DNA of 64,000 bases from Streptomyces sp. TSRI0107 (GCF_001905845.1 NZ_LIVZ01000001.1:744001-808000), one strand, 5' to 3'; numbered from the stretch's first letter, positions 1-8,782 are shown. The notes: generated by a model from the letters alone, not told the origin. A program made the numbers and translations.

Positions 1-1013
1 GTCTTCGTACGGATCTCCCGGCCGTCCTTGAGGACCGTGCCGCCCGCGTAGCGGCCGTAGGTCCGGCCGAAGACGCTCATCGCCAGCTCGGTGCGGCCGG
101 CACCCATCAGGCCGGCGATGCCGACGATCTCCCCGCGCCGGACGTTGATCGTCACGTCGTCGACCACCTTGCGCTGCTGGTCGATCGGGTGGGTCACGGT
201 CCAGTTGCGGATCTCCAGCGCGGGGGCCGCGCCGGCTTCCGGCTGGTGCGGGGTGCGCTCCGGGAAGCGGTGGTCGAGGTCGCGGCCGACCATGCCGCTG
301 ATGATCCGGTCCTCGGTGGTCTCCGCCGACCGCACGTCCAGCGTCTCGATGGACCGGCCGTCCCGGATGATCGTCACCGAGTCGGCGACCTTACGGATCT
401 CGTTCAGTTTGTGGGAGATGATGATCGAGGTGATGCCCTGGTTCTTCAACTCCAGGATCAGGTCGAGCAACTTGTCGCTGTCCTCGTCGTTCAGCGCCGC
501 GGTCGGCTCGTCCAGGATGAGCAGCTTCACCTTCTTGGACAGCGCCTTCGCGATCTCCACGAGCTGCTGCTTGCCCACGCCGATGTCGGCGACGCGGGTC
601 TCCGGGTGGTCGGTGAGACCGACCCGGCGCAGCAGTTCGGTGGCGTGCCGCAGGGTCTCGTTCCAGTTGATGAACCCGCGGGCGGCGTGCTCGTTGCCGA
701 GGAAGATGTTCTCCGCGATGGACAGGAACGGCACCAGGGCCAGCTCCTGGTGGATGATCACGATGCCGTGCTGCTCGCTGGCCCGGATGTCCTTGAACCG
801 GCAGACCTCTCCCTCGAAGAGGATCTCGCCCTCGTAGCTGCCGTGCGGATGGACGCCGGAGAGCACCTTCATCAGGGTGGACTTGCCGGCGCCGTTCTCC
901 CCGCAGATGGCGTGGACCTCGCCCTGCCGGACGGTCAGGGTGACGTCCGACAGCGCCTTGACGCCGGGAAAGGTCTTGACGATCGAGCGCATTTCCAGGA
1001 CGGGTCCCGCCAT
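1..1013 (-). CDS. Sugar ABC transporter ATP-binding protein (CUT2 type), 3' end missing
   Basis: Cytoplasmic ATPase of a ribose/xylose/multiple-sugar (CUT2) importer. The visible 337 residues start [20 protein letters not shown], with a Walker A (GENGAGKST, about residues 38-46), a degenerate signature ([15 protein letters not shown]) and Walker B ([11 protein letters not shown]). A second ABC half begins around residue 275 ([12 protein letters not shown]), as expected for the tandem-domain CUT2 ATPases of about 500 residues. The C-terminal third lies beyond base 1. It sits 32 bp downstream of the binding-protein gene on the same strand, so the two are probably one operon, with the permease expected outside the window. 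Substrate cannot be read from the sequence; the neighbouring dehydratase and dehydrogenase suggest a hexose, pentose or sugar acid. Confidence 0.93.
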   Translation of the reverse strand, partial: MAGPVLEMRSIVKTFPGVKALSDVTLTVRQGEVHAICGENGAGKSTLMKVLSGVHPHGSYEGEILFEGEVCRFKDIRASEQHGIVIIHQELALVPFLSIAENIFLGNEHAARGFINWNETLRHATELLRRVGLTDHPETRVADIGVGKQQLVEIAKALSKKVKLLILDEPTAALNDEDSDKLLDLILELKNQGITSIIISHKLNEIRKVADSVTIIRDGRSIETLDVRSAETTEDRIISGMVGRDLDHRFPERTPHQPEAGAAPALEIRNWTVTHPIDQQRKVVDDVTINVRRGEIVGIAGLMGAGRTELAMSVFGRTYGRYAGGTVLKDGREIRTK

Positions 1014-1045
1014 GGTCGTGCCTTCCAATCACTAGTTCCGGCGGG

Positions 1046-2158
1046 CTACTTGAGGTCGCTTTCCTTGATGTAGCCGGAGTCGACGACGGCCTTCTGGTAG
1101 TTGGCCTTGTCGACGGCGACCGGCTCCAGCAGGTACGCCGGCACGACCTTCGCCCCGTTGTCGTACGTCTTGGTGTCGTTGACCTCGGGCTTCTTGTCGT
1201 TGAGCACCGCGTCGACCATGTTCGAGGCCACCTTGGCGAGTTCGCGGGTGTCCTTGTAGACGGTCATCGACTGCTCGTCGGCGATGATCGACTTCACCGA
1301 GGCGACCTCGGCGTCCTGCCCGGTGACGACCGGCAGCGGCTTGTCCTTGGAGCCGTAGCCGTCCGACTTCAGCGCGGAGAGGATGCCGATGGAGATGCCG
1401 TCGTACGGCGAGAGGACCGCGTCGACCTTGCCGCTCTTGTACGACTTGGTGAGGATGTCGTCCATGCGGCGCTGGGCGGTGGCGCCGTCCCAGCGGAGCG
1501 TGGTGACCTGGGGCAGCTCGGTCTGGCCGGACTTGACGACGAGCTGCTTCTTGTCGATGTACGGCTGCAGGACGTTCATCGCGCCCTGGAAGAAGTAGCG
1601 GGTGTTGTTGTCGTCGTTGGAGCCCGCGAACAGCTCGATGTTGAAGGGGCCCTTCTCGCTGCCGTCCTTCAGGCCCAGCTGCTCGACGATGTAGGTGCCC
1701 TGGAGCTCGCCGACCTTCTCGTTGTCGAAGGACGCGTAGTAGTCGACGTCCTCGGAGCCGAGGATGAGGCGGTCGTAGGAGATGACCGGGATGTCGGCGT
1801 CCGCGGCCTGCTGGAGGACGTTGTTCATCGACTTGTTGTCGATGGCGGCGATGATCAGGGCGTCCACACCCTGCGTGATCATGTTCTCGATCTGGGAGAC
1901 CTGCTGGTCGGGGTCGTCCTCGCCGTAGACCAGCTTGGTCTCGTAGCCCTTGTCCTCGAGGTGCTGGACAACGTTGTTTCCGTCGGCGATCCAGCGCTCG
2001 GAGGACTTGGTCGGCATGGAGATGCCGATGGTGGCGCCCTCGCTGCTGCCCTTGTCCTCCTCGCTGCCGCCCTCGCTGTTCTGTCCGCAGGCGGTCAGGG
2101 CGAGGGCGAGGGAGGCTGCGGTGGCTGTCGCGGCGAGTGCGGCTCTGCGGTTGCGCAT
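1046..2158 (-). CDS. Sugar-binding lipoprotein of the CUT2 ABC transporter
   Basis: Extracytoplasmic substrate-binding protein of the ChvE/XylF type (periplasmic-binding protein family 1), 370 residues. It has a lipoprotein signal peptide ending in LALTAC, so the mature N-terminus is a lipidated Cys followed by an acidic, Gly/Ser-rich linker. The fold begins at [15 protein letters not shown], and the conserved VTGQDAEV segment is present near residue 285. I chose the second of two in-frame ATGs (2158, not 2164) because the AAGGAAG ribosome site directly abuts the first but lies 6 nt before the second. It is the first gene of the transport operon and an operator-like element lies about 90-120 bp upstream. 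Confidence 0.93.
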   Translation of the reverse strand: MRNRRAALAATATAASLALALTACGQNSEGGSEEDKGSSEGATIGISMPTKSSERWIADGNNVVQHLEDKGYETKLVYGEDDPDQQVSQIENMITQGVDALIIAAIDNKSMNNVLQQAADADIPVISYDRLILGSEDVDYYASFDNEKVGELQGTYIVEQLGLKDGSEKGPFNIELFAGSNDDNNTRYFFQGAMNVLQPYIDKKQLVVKSGQTELPQVTTLRWDGATAQRRMDDILTKSYKSGKVDAVLSPYDGISIGILSALKSDGYGSKDKPLPVVTGQDAEVASVKSIIADEQSMTVYKDTRELAKVASNMVDAVLNDKKPEVNDTKTYDNGAKVVPAYLLEPVAVDKANYQKAVVDSGYIKESDLK

Positions 2159-2246
2159 GGTCATCTTCCTTGATGTCGGTGCACGGCTGGGCCGAACGGG
2201 TGTGTCGGATTCTGTTGGCCTGCGTCTGCTTCTGTGAAGGCCTCGT

Positions 2247-2280
2247 GTCGGAAAATTTATGAACGTGTTTCGAAGCGCTG
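2247..2280. promoter_or_regulatory. Operator-like element B (upstream of the sugar-binding protein gene)
   Basis: A degenerate copy of the element found before the other two units of the cluster: an AT-rich GGAAAATTT core followed by GTTTCGAAG about 19-20 bp further on. It overlaps the stop codon of the upstream gene. Assignment as an operator is inferred from similarity to the elements at 3240 and 5542. Confidence 0.4.
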
Positions 2281-3225
2281 CAGGTCTCCGGGCAGCCGCG
2301 AACCCAGCGGGGCCATGTCCCCGCCGGCGCCGTGCCGGGCCAGCAGATCCAGCGCCAGCCGCCCGCGCCGCACCCGCTCCCGGGCCGTGGCCAGGGTGAG
2401 GTCGCGCAGGTGGTGGCCGTACGGGTAGATCCCGGGGGCCTTGGACAGGCCGAACTTCAGGTACAGCGGCGCACCCCGCCTGATCAGCTCCGCGACCTCG
2501 TACATCCGGACGTAACCGCCGAGGTCGTCGGGGGCCTCGATGTACATGTCCATGGGGGCGGCGGAGGCGCGGCGGATCTCGGTGAGGTGGTCCAGCGTCA
2601 GATCGCTGGGCACGTTGACCGAGTCCGCGCCCAGCCGCTCGTACACCGCGAACGAGGCCGGGTTCACGGGACCGATCAGCGCCGAAACTTTCAGCGTGGT
2701 GTCGGCGGGGATGGTCCCGGCCAGGCGTGCCCGGTGCAGCGTCCACAGCACGCCCTCGTCGGCCACCAGCAGGCACTTCACACCCAGCTCGGTGGCGCGT
2801 ACGGCGTCCTCGACGCAGCCGGCCACCGCGTCGTGCCCGCGGGCGCGCAGCCCGCCGCCGCGCGAGTCGGTGCGGGTGGAGCCGCCGATGTCCCAGGTGC
2901 CGCGCGGGCCGGTGAACAGGCAGAGCTCGATGTCGCGTTCGGCGGTCGCCTCGACCATCTCGGTGATCTCGGCGTCGGTCAGCATCCACACGCCGCTGCC
3001 CTGGCTGATCCGGTGGATCGGCACATCGAGGCGCGAGGACTCCTTGAGGACCACGGCCAGCGCTTCGGGTCCCTCGCACGAGGGGATCTCGGTGCGCCAG
3101 CGGCCGCCGCCGGGGAAGGTGTGCGGCGAGGCGTCGGCGGGGTCGAGGGCGGGCGCGCCCAGGCCGAGGGAGGCGAGCACCTGCTCACCGGGTCGACGGG
3201 CTGCCGGGGCGGAAGCGTCGGTCAC
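2257..3225 (-). CDS. TIM-barrel-like protein, possibly peptidase-U32-related, of the sugar cluster
   Basis: 322 residues, no signal peptide or membrane segment. Alternating segments ([91 protein letters not shown]) look like successive strands of a beta/alpha barrel. I think it is distantly related to the U32 peptidase group, but I see no clear U32 signature and do not assign a reaction. GTG start preceded by AAAGGA at 7 nt. Its position between a sugar importer and sugar-acid enzymes, with the same operator-like element in front, suggests a catabolic or accessory role in the same pathway. Confidence 0.75.
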   Translation of the reverse strand: MTDASAPAARRPGEQVLASLGLGAPALDPADASPHTFPGGGRWRTEIPSCEGPEALAVVLKESSRLDVPIHRISQGSGVWMLTDAEITEMVEATAERDIELCLFTGPRGTWDIGGSTRTDSRGGGLRARGHDAVAGCVEDAVRATELGVKCLLVADEGVLWTLHRARLAGTIPADTTLKVSALIGPVNPASFAVYERLGADSVNVPSDLTLDHLTEIRRASAAPMDMYIEAPDDLGGYVRMYEVAELIRRGAPLYLKFGLSKAPGIYPYGHHLRDLTLATARERVRRGRLALDLLARHGAGGDMAPLGSRLPGDLQRFETRS

Positions 3226-3239
3226 AAGCTGTCCTTTGT

Positions 3240-3266
3240 GTTCGATATTTCGGACGAAGTTCGCGG
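3240..3266. promoter_or_regulatory. Operator-like element C (upstream of the U32-like gene)
   Basis: GTTCGATATTTCG at 3240-3252 with a second GTTCG half-element starting 19 bp later (3259). It matches element A at 12 of 13 positions with the same 19-bp offset. It lies 15-41 bp upstream of the GTG start, where a repressor would block transcription. Confidence 0.55.
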
Positions 3267-3296
3267 CTCTAGGCGTACGTGCCGTAAGGGCTGGGT

Positions 3297-3341
3297 GTAC
3301 GCCGGTACGGGGGCCGTCAGGTCACCCCCGTACCGGCGTAC
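3297..3341 (-). terminator. Intrinsic terminator hairpin
   Basis: Perfect 17-bp stem (3297-3313 pairing with 3325-3341) with an 11-nt loop, just downstream of the alcohol dehydrogenase stop. It ends the dehydratase-dehydrogenase transcript and insulates the next promoter. No U-tract, as usual in Streptomyces. Confidence 0.8.
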
Positions 3342-3353
3342 GGCTCGGGGTCG

Positions 3354-4358
3354 CTAAGGGCGCAGCAGGACCTTGCCCACCTTCGGGTCGCCGGCCCCCA
3401 CCAACTCGATGGCCTGCGAGAACTCGGCGAGCGGCAGCTCGTGCGTGACCAGCGGCACCGGGTCGAGCAGCCCGGCCCCGAACACCCGCACGGTGTGCGA
3501 CCAGGCGTCCGGCGGCGCCCCGAAGACGGTGTGCACCTCCAGCTGCCGTACGACCAGATCGGTCGGGTCGAGACCGTCCGCGCCCGGCGCCGGGATGCCC
3601 GTCAGCACCAGCCGGCCGCCGCGCCGCAGCAGCGCGGCCGAGGTGCGCGCCGCGTCGGCGGACCCGGCGGTCTCGATGACGACGTCGAAGTCGCCCGGCA
3701 GCTTCTGGTCCCTGGTCCGGAAGTCGGTCGCCCCGAACCGCCGCGACAGCTCCTCGCGGTCCCGCCGGGAACCCACCACCAGCAGCTCCGCCGGGGATCC
3801 GGCGCGCAGGAACTGCACGGCGAACATGCCGAGCGTCCCGGTGCCGACCACGGCGACCCGCTCACCCGGCCGGGCGTTCGCCTTCAGGGCCGCCGCCGCG
3901 ATACAGGCGGCCGGCTCCAGCAGGGCGGCGGCGGTCAGGTCCGCGTCGTCGGGCAGGACGTGCAGCAGCCGGGCCGGCAGGGTGAGGGTGGCCGCCATCG
4001 CGCCCGGCTGGGTGAAGCCGGTCTCCTCGTAGCCGTCCATGCACAGCGTGGTCTCGCCCGCGTGGCAGCGGTGGCACACCTGGCAGTTGCGGAAGCCCTC
4101 GCCGACGACCTTGCGGCCGACCAGACTCTCCGGCACCCCGGCGCCGACCGCCTCCACGGTCCCGGACCACTCGTGACCCGGCGTCAGCGGATAACGGACG
4201 TACCCCTCGGGCCGGTTGCCCTGGTACACCTCGCGGTCGCTGCCGCAGATCCCCACGGCGTGCACCCGCACCAGCGCCTCCCCGGCCCCGGGGTCGCGCG
4301 GGGTGTGCTCCACCAGCCGGTGCCGGCCGGGGGAGTCGACCACGACGGCGGTGCTCAC
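3354..4358 (-). CDS. Zinc-dependent alcohol/polyol dehydrogenase
   Basis: Medium-chain dehydrogenase/reductase, 334 residues, oxidising a sugar, polyol or sugar-acid hydroxyl with NAD(P)+. Visible: the catalytic-zinc region GICGSDREVYQG, the conserved GHEWSG, a structural-zinc cluster (CQVCHRCHAGETTLC), and a Rossmann motif GTGTLG. The GTG start is chosen because it overlaps the stop of the upstream dehydratase (GTGA, 4 nt), the usual arrangement of translationally coupled genes; a longer in-frame start inside the dehydratase is unlikely. It probably takes the product or a parallel intermediate of the dehydratase. Substrate not determinable from sequence. Confidence 0.9.
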   Translation of the reverse strand: MSTAVVVDSPGRHRLVEHTPRDPGAGEALVRVHAVGICGSDREVYQGNRPEGYVRYPLTPGHEWSGTVEAVGAGVPESLVGRKVVGEGFRNCQVCHRCHAGETTLCMDGYEETGFTQPGAMAATLTLPARLLHVLPDDADLTAAALLEPAACIAAAALKANARPGERVAVVGTGTLGMFAVQFLRAGSPAELLVVGSRRDREELSRRFGATDFRTRDQKLPGDFDVVIETAGSADAARTSAALLRRGGRLVLTGIPAPGADGLDPTDLVVRQLEVHTVFGAPPDAWSHTVRVFGAGLLDPVPLVTHELPLAEFSQAIELVGAGDPKVGKVLLRP

Positions 4359-5512
4359 TTGGTGCCCTTGGGCTTGCGCTGCTCCCAGCCCTCGGCCCAC
4401 AGGTCGAACCGCGCCTGCTGCTGCGGGAACTCGGCGGCGGCGTCCACGTCCAGCTCGACACCCAGGCCGGGGGCGTCGGAGAGGTGGAAGTAGCCGTCGA
4501 CGACCTCCGGCGCCCCCTTGACCACCTTCTTGATCTCCGCGTCGGCGAAGTCGTTGAAGTGCTCCAGGATCTTGAAGTTCGGGGAGGTGAACCCGACCTG
4601 GAGGGAGGCGGCGGTGAGCACCGAGCCGCCCACGTTGTGCGGCGCGACCAGCATGTAGTGGGTCTCGGCGGTCGCGGCCAGCTTGCGGGTCTCCCAGATG
4701 CCGCCGATGTGGCCGACGTCGGGCTGGATGATGTCCACGGCCTGGCTCTCGAACAGCTCGCGGAACTCGATGCGGTCGTGGATGCGCTCACCCGTGGCGA
4801 CCGGGATGTCGACCTTGGCGGCGACCTTCTCCAGCGCCTTCAGGTTCTCCGGCGGGCACGGCTCCTCCAGCCAGGCCGGCTTGAACGGCGCGAGTTCACG
4901 GGCCAGCCGGACCGCGGTGGCGGGCGAGAACCGGCCGTGCATCTCCAGCATCAGCTCGGCGTCCGGGCCGATGGCGTCGCGGACGGCCTCGATGAGGGAG
5001 ACCGCGTACAGGGTCTGGTCGTGGTCCAGCTCGAAGTGGCCGGTGCCGAACGGGTCGATCTTCAGCGCCTTGTACCCGCGCTCCATGACCCCCTGGGCGG
5101 CCTTGTGGTAGGCCTCCGGGGTCCGCTCCGTCGTGTACCAGCCGTTGGCGTACGCCTTGACCTTGTCGGTCACCTTGCCGCCGAGCAGCTGCCAGACCGG
5201 CACGCCCAGCGCCTTGCCCTTGATGTCCCAGCACGCCATCTCGACGACGGCGATGCCGGACATCACGATCTCGCCGGCCCGGCCGTAGTCGCCGTACTTC
5301 ATCCTCTTCACGAGGTCTTCCACGGCGAACGGGTCCGAGCCGAGAATGTGGTTGACCTCGGCCTCCTTCAGGTAGCCGAGGAGGGCGTCGGTGTGTCCCA
5401 GCATCCGGGTCTCGCCGACTCCGGTGATGCCCTCGTCGGTGTGCACCTGGACGTAGGTCAGGTTGCGCCACGGCGTCCCGACCACGTGTGTGCTGATTCC
5501 GGTGATGCGCAC
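4355..5512 (-). CDS. Mandelate racemase/enolase-superfamily sugar-acid dehydratase
   Basis: 385 residues with the full-length two-domain architecture: N-terminal capping domain, then a (beta/alpha)7-beta barrel. Putative Mg2+ ligands are Glu190 (LMLEMHGR), Glu216 (WLEEP) and Glu242 (ATGER). Catalytic candidates are Lys151, His192, Asp265 (QPDVGHIGG) and His292 (APHNVGG). The pattern is that of D-galactonate/mannonate-dehydratase-like enzymes, which remove water from an aldonic acid to give a 2-keto-3-deoxy acid. First gene of a coupled pair with the zinc dehydrogenase. An operator-like element lies 30-60 bp upstream. Exact substrate uncertain. Confidence 0.9.
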   Translation of the reverse strand: MRITGISTHVVGTPWRNLTYVQVHTDEGITGVGETRMLGHTDALLGYLKEAEVNHILGSDPFAVEDLVKRMKYGDYGRAGEIVMSGIAVVEMACWDIKGKALGVPVWQLLGGKVTDKVKAYANGWYTTERTPEAYHKAAQGVMERGYKALKIDPFGTGHFELDHDQTLYAVSLIEAVRDAIGPDAELMLEMHGRFSPATAVRLARELAPFKPAWLEEPCPPENLKALEKVAAKVDIPVATGERIHDRIEFRELFESQAVDIIQPDVGHIGGIWETRKLAATAETHYMLVAPHNVGGSVLTAASLQVGFTSPNFKILEHFNDFADAEIKKVVKGAPEVVDGYFHLSDAPGLGVELDVDAAAEFPQQQARFDLWAEGWEQRKPKGTK

Positions 5513-5541
5513 GTCTGTTGCCCCTCGTGAACGTCGGCTCT

Positions 5542-5570
5542 GTTCGAAATTTCGTCACACGTTCGAAATG
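5542..5570. promoter_or_regulatory. Operator-like element A (upstream of the dehydratase gene)
   Basis: GTTCGAAATTTCG at 5542-5554 contains the palindrome CGAAATTTCG, and the nonamer GTTCGAAAT recurs 19 bp later at 5561. Two helical turns between repeats suits a regulator binding one face of the DNA. Near-identical to element C. Confidence 0.6.
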
Positions 5571-5802
5571 CTGGCGTGACAGTAAGGAGCGGGCGGCGGG
5601 AGTGTCAATGGGGCAGGCGGATAACGCTTTCGGCACTTTCGGGGGCGCTTTTCGAAAGACGCTGCCTGAGTGGCTTTCGGCCGATGGGAGAGGCATGCGG
5701 AGACTGTCCTCAACCCGCCACACCGGAACGGCCCGTTCCCCACAGAACATTCACAGCGGCGACTAGGCGCGTCACCGGCCCGGAATTTAGTCTTCCCGCG
5801 TC

Positions 5803-6540
5803 ATGGACTACTGCCACCCGTGCCGACGGCACCTGAACGGCGCCCTCGCATGCCCGGGGTGCGGCACACCGGCCGAACAACTCCGCCCGTACGCGGACGA
5901 GGACGACGTACGCCCCGGGGGCGACCACGAGGAACGGTCCGCGCCCGACGCGGACGCCGGCGGCACCGCCGACACCGCCGAGCGTCCCGGCCGGGCCGCG
6001 AGCCGGCGGGCGCGCGGGCGGCAGTCCGAGACCAGCCGGCGCGACCGCAAGGCCGCCGCGCACCGCCGTCGCCGCCGCCGGGTCCTGCTGATCGGCGCCG
6101 GGTTCATGCTCGCCGCGGGCGGCCTCAGTCTCGCGGAACTCGGCCTGGACGCCCCGGGCTCCTCCCGGCCGCCCGCGGCGGCGGGCGACGTGTCGGCGGA
6201 CGGCGGCAGCTCCGAGGAGGCGGAGGAGGCGGCGGACCCGCTCTCCGACCCGGCGGCACCCGGCGCGGGCGCCGGCGCGACGACGTCCCCGTCCGGCTCG
6301 GCCTCCCCGTCCGCGTCGAAGGCCGAGGACTCGGCCTCCCCGGACGCCGAGGCCAGCCTGTCCAAGTCCCCCCAGTCCGCGACCGCCCAGGCCCCGCGGC
6401 AGACCTCCCCGGCCACCACGGCGGCCCCGCCCCCGGCGGGCCCGACCCCCACCCCCACGGCGAACCCCACGACCTCCGCCCCCGGCCCGGAGCCCTCGCC
6501 GTCCGAGACGTGCGACCGCTTCCTGTGGTGGTGCACCTGA
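5803..6540 (+). CDS. SCO2400-family zinc-ribbon single-pass membrane protein
   Basis: 245 residues. The N-terminus carries a four-Cys zinc ribbon (CHPC at residue 4, CPGC near residue 18), then a very basic stretch (RRDRKAAAHRRRRRR), one membrane helix (VLLIGAGFMLAAGGLSLAEL, about residues 94-113) and a long Ser/Pro/Ala/Thr-rich tail ending in a Cys-Asp-Arg-Phe-Leu-Trp-Trp-Cys pair. This predicts a cytoplasmic ribbon, one crossing and a disordered extracellular stalk with a C-terminal disulfide. Function unknown. A TAGTCT box nine bases before the ATG suggests an almost leaderless transcript. A protein of similar design lies at 56919-57914. Confidence 0.85.
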   Translation: MDYCHPCRRHLNGALACPGCGTPAEQLRPYADEDDVRPGGDHEERSAPDADAGGTADTAERPGRAASRRARGRQSETSRRDRKAAAHRRRRRRVLLIGAGFMLAAGGLSLAELGLDAPGSSRPPAAAGDVSADGGSSEEAEEAADPLSDPAAPGAGAGATTSPSGSASPSASKAEDSASPDAEASLSKSPQSATAQAPRQTSPATTAAPPPAGPTPTPTANPTTSAPGPEPSPSETCDRFLWWCT

Positions 6541-6686
6541 GCCGCCGGGCCGCCGGCGTCCTCCAGGCCCTGTCGTTCGGCCGGCCCGGCGTCGCGGGGC
6601 CCGGCACGGGCGTCTGCCGCGTTGCCGTCGGCGGACCCGGCCGAGCTCACCCCTCCTCGCGGCCGGTCTGATCCGGACGGCACTCC

Positions 6687-7142
6687 CTAAGCCGTCTCCG
6701 GCCCCGTCTCCACCATCCGCCGCAGCAGGTCCCGCAGTGCCAGCCGCTCCTCCTCGCTGAGCGCGGCCAGCGGCTCGCGGGCGAAGTGGAGGGACTCGCG
6801 CAGGCTGCGGGCGACCCTGCGGCCCTCGTCCGTGGCGGCGGCCACCTTCACCCGGCGGTCGGCCGGGTCGGGGCGGCGTTCGACCAGGCCGCGGGCTTCG
6901 AGGCGGTCGACGATGCCGGTGACGTTGGACGGCTCGCACCTCAGCTTGTGGGCGAGCTTGCGCATGGGCAGCGGGTCGAGGGAGAGCAGGCTGAGCAGCT
7001 TCGCCTGGGCGCCGGTGAGGGCGTGCCCGGCGGCGGCCTCCTCGAATTCCTCGTGGTAGCGGGCCACGACCGAGCCGATCAGATCGACGACCTCCAGGGT
7101 GAGGTCGTCGGGGCGGCGGGACTGGTTCGGGGTGGCGGACAT
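6687..7142 (-). CDS. MarR-family transcriptional regulator
   Basis: 151 residues, cytoplasmic, a probable dimer with a winged-helix DNA-binding core: LTGAQAKLLSLLSL, recognition segment CEPSNVTGIVDRLEARGL, and wing ERRPDPADRRVKV. Divergent from the NADP-dependent oxidoreductase gene; two perfect inverted repeats in the gap are likely its operators, so it probably represses both. It has a single Cys (about residue 69) and no N-terminal redox Cys, so it is not an OhrR-type peroxide sensor despite ohr lying two genes away. A TACCCT box 7 nt before the ATG and no ribosome site suggest leaderless mRNA. Confidence 0.9.
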   Translation of the reverse strand: MSATPNQSRRPDDLTLEVVDLIGSVVARYHEEFEEAAAGHALTGAQAKLLSLLSLDPLPMRKLAHKLRCEPSNVTGIVDRLEARGLVERRPDPADRRVKVAAATDEGRRVARSLRESLHFAREPLAALSEEERLALRDLLRRMVETGPETA

Positions 7143-7171
7143 GGAATCCAGGGTACCCGGTTGCTTGACAT

Positions 7172-7186
7172 CCTGAAATATTCAGG
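7172..7186. promoter_or_regulatory. MarR operator candidate 1
   Basis: Perfect inverted repeat CCTGAA-ATA-TTCAGG between the divergent marR and oxidoreductase genes. It directly follows a TTGACA hexamer at 7165-7170 and covers the -35 area of the marR promoter. Confidence 0.6.
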
Positions 7187-7194
7187 CGCATGGT

Positions 7195-7213
7195 TGTTTC
7201 AGGTAGTGAAACA
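7195..7213. promoter_or_regulatory. MarR operator candidate 2
   Basis: Perfect inverted repeat TGTTTCA-GGTAG-TGAAACA, 20 nt upstream of the oxidoreductase start. Its TTTCA/TGAAA half-site shares a TGAAA element with candidate 1, consistent with one regulator binding both. Confidence 0.6.
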
Positions 7214-7232
7214 TCTTGAGAGGCCCGGTTCG

Positions 7233-8255
7233 ATGTCCGACACCCCCACGCTCCCCGCCGTCAACCGTGAATGGCACCTCCTCAGCCGCCCGGTCGGCTG
7301 GCCGAAGCCCGAGGACTTCGCCCTGGTCGAGACGGAGGTCCCGACCCCGCGCGAGGGCCAGGTGCTGGTACGGAACCTGTACCTCTCCGTGGACCCGTAC
7401 ATGCGCGGCCGGATGAGTGCCGCCAAGTCCTACGTCGCCCCCTTCGAGCTGGGCAAGGTCATGCAGGGCGGCGCGGTCGGCGAGGTCGTCGCCTCCAACG
7501 CCGAGGGCTTCCAGCCCGGCGACCACGTCCTGCACTTCCTCGGCTGGCGCGAGTACGCCGCCGTGAGCGCCGAGCACGCCGTGAAGGTCGACGCGAACGC
7601 GGCCCCCCTGTCCACGTACCTCGGCGTCCTCGGCATGACCGGCCTCACCGCCTACGCCGGCCTGCTGCGCACCGCCTCCTTCAAGGAGGGCGACGTCGTC
7701 TTCGTGTCCGGCGCGGCCGGTGCCGTCGGCAGCCAGGTCGGCCAGATCGCCAAGCTGAAGGGCGCCTCCCGGGTGATCGGCTCGGCGGGGTCCGACGAGA
7801 AGGTCAAGCTCCTGGTCGAGGAGTACGGCTTCGACGCGGCCTTCAACTACAAGAGCGGCCCGGTCTCCGAGCAGCTGCGCGAGGCGGCGCCCGACGGCAT
7901 CGACGTCTACTTCGACAACGTCGGCGGCGACCACCTGGAGGCGGCGATCGGCTCCCTCAACGAGGGCGGCCGGATCGCGGTCTGCGGAATGATCTCCGTC
8001 TACAACGACACCGAGCCCGCCCCCGGCCCGAAGAACCTGGCCCGGCTCATCCAGACCCGCGGCCGGATCGAGGGCTTCCTGGTCGGCGACCACTACGACC
8101 TCCAGCCGCAGTTCGTCCAGGAGGTCGGCCCGTGGGTCGCCTCGGGCGCGCTGAAGTACCGCGAGACGGTCGTCGAGGGCATCGAGAACAACCTGGAGGC
8201 GTTCCTCGGCGTCCTGCGCGGCGACAACACCGGGAAGATGATCGTCAAGCTGTAG
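7233..8255 (+). CDS. NADP-dependent oxidoreductase (MDR, CurA/prostaglandin-reductase type)
   Basis: 340 residues, zinc-free medium-chain reductase that saturates alpha,beta-unsaturated carbonyl compounds using NADPH. Visible: N-terminal LPAVNREWHLLSRPVGWP typical of the CurA/YncB group, SVDPYMRGRM, the cofactor motif VSGAAGAVGSQVGQIAKLKG, and YFDNVGG. The ATG is preceded by GAGAGG at about 10 nt. Located divergently from a MarR regulator whose putative operators lie in its promoter; likely induced by electrophiles or quinones. Followed by ohr, giving an electrophile/peroxide defence neighbourhood. Confidence 0.92.
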   Translation: MSDTPTLPAVNREWHLLSRPVGWPKPEDFALVETEVPTPREGQVLVRNLYLSVDPYMRGRMSAAKSYVAPFELGKVMQGGAVGEVVASNAEGFQPGDHVLHFLGWREYAAVSAEHAVKVDANAAPLSTYLGVLGMTGLTAYAGLLRTASFKEGDVVFVSGAAGAVGSQVGQIAKLKGASRVIGSAGSDEKVKLLVEEYGFDAAFNYKSGPVSEQLREAAPDGIDVYFDNVGGDHLEAAIGSLNEGGRIAVCGMISVYNDTEPAPGPKNLARLIQTRGRIEGFLVGDHYDLQPQFVQEVGPWVASGALKYRETVVEGIENNLEAFLGVLRGDNTGKMIVKL

Positions 8256-8351
8256 GCTTCAATCAGTTTCCGGTATGCGGTAACTTCTTTCCGAAAAGCC
8301 GTCGGCGATCGTGGGCGCGAGTCGCGGCGGACCGAGGAGGAAGACCACCGC

Positions 8352-8771
8352 ATGTCCATTCAGCAGTCCGACGTCCTGTACACCGCCGTCGCCACCGCCG
8401 AGAACGGCCGCGACGGCCGGGTCGCCACCGACGACGGCAAGCTCGACGTCGTCGTCAACCCGCCCAAGGAGATGGGCGGCAGCGGCGCCGGCACCAACCC
8501 GGAGCAGCTGTTCGCCGCCGGCTACAGCGCCTGCTTCCAGGGCGCCCTGGGCGTCGTGGCCCGCCAGCAGAACGCCGACATCTCCGGCTCGACCGTCACC
8601 GCGAAGGTCGGCATCGGCAAGAACGACGACGGCTTCGGCCTCATCGTCGAGATCTCGGCGAGCATCCCGAACGTCGACGAGACCACCGCCCGTGCCCTGC
8701 TGGAGCAGGCCCACCAGGTCTGCCCGTACTCCAAGGCGACCCGCGGCAACATCACCGTGACGCTCGTCTGA
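8352..8771 (+). CDS. ohr: Organic hydroperoxide resistance protein (Ohr)
   Basis: Thiol peroxidase of the Ohr/OsmC family, 139 residues, full length, cytoplasmic homodimer reducing organic and fatty-acid hydroperoxides with lipoyl- or dithiol-linked electrons. The two redox cysteines are present: peroxidatic Cys61 (GYSACFQGAL) and resolving Cys124 (HQVCPYSKAT), along with Glu51. Ribosome site GAGGAGGAAG precedes the ATG. About 95 bp separates it from the upstream oxidoreductase. No OhrR gene is adjacent; the MarR gene at 6687 lacks the sensing Cys. Confidence 0.95.
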   Translation: MSIQQSDVLYTAVATAENGRDGRVATDDGKLDVVVNPPKEMGGSGAGTNPEQLFAAGYSACFQGALGVVARQQNADISGSTVTAKVGIGKNDDGFGLIVEISASIPNVDETTARALLEQAHQVCPYSKATRGNITVTLV

Positions 8772-8782
8772 GGCACTCGTTG

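Noticed and set aside
5518..5766. Short plus-strand frame in the gap before the SCO2400-type gene
   Set aside because: No ribosome site, no family resemblance, and its start lies within the operator/promoter region of the dehydratase gene. The 290-bp gap is better read as regulatory.
6687..7142. MarR regulator as the OhrR peroxide sensor for the nearby ohr gene
   Set aside because: It has no N-terminal reactive Cys, is separated from ohr by another gene and is divergent from the reductase.
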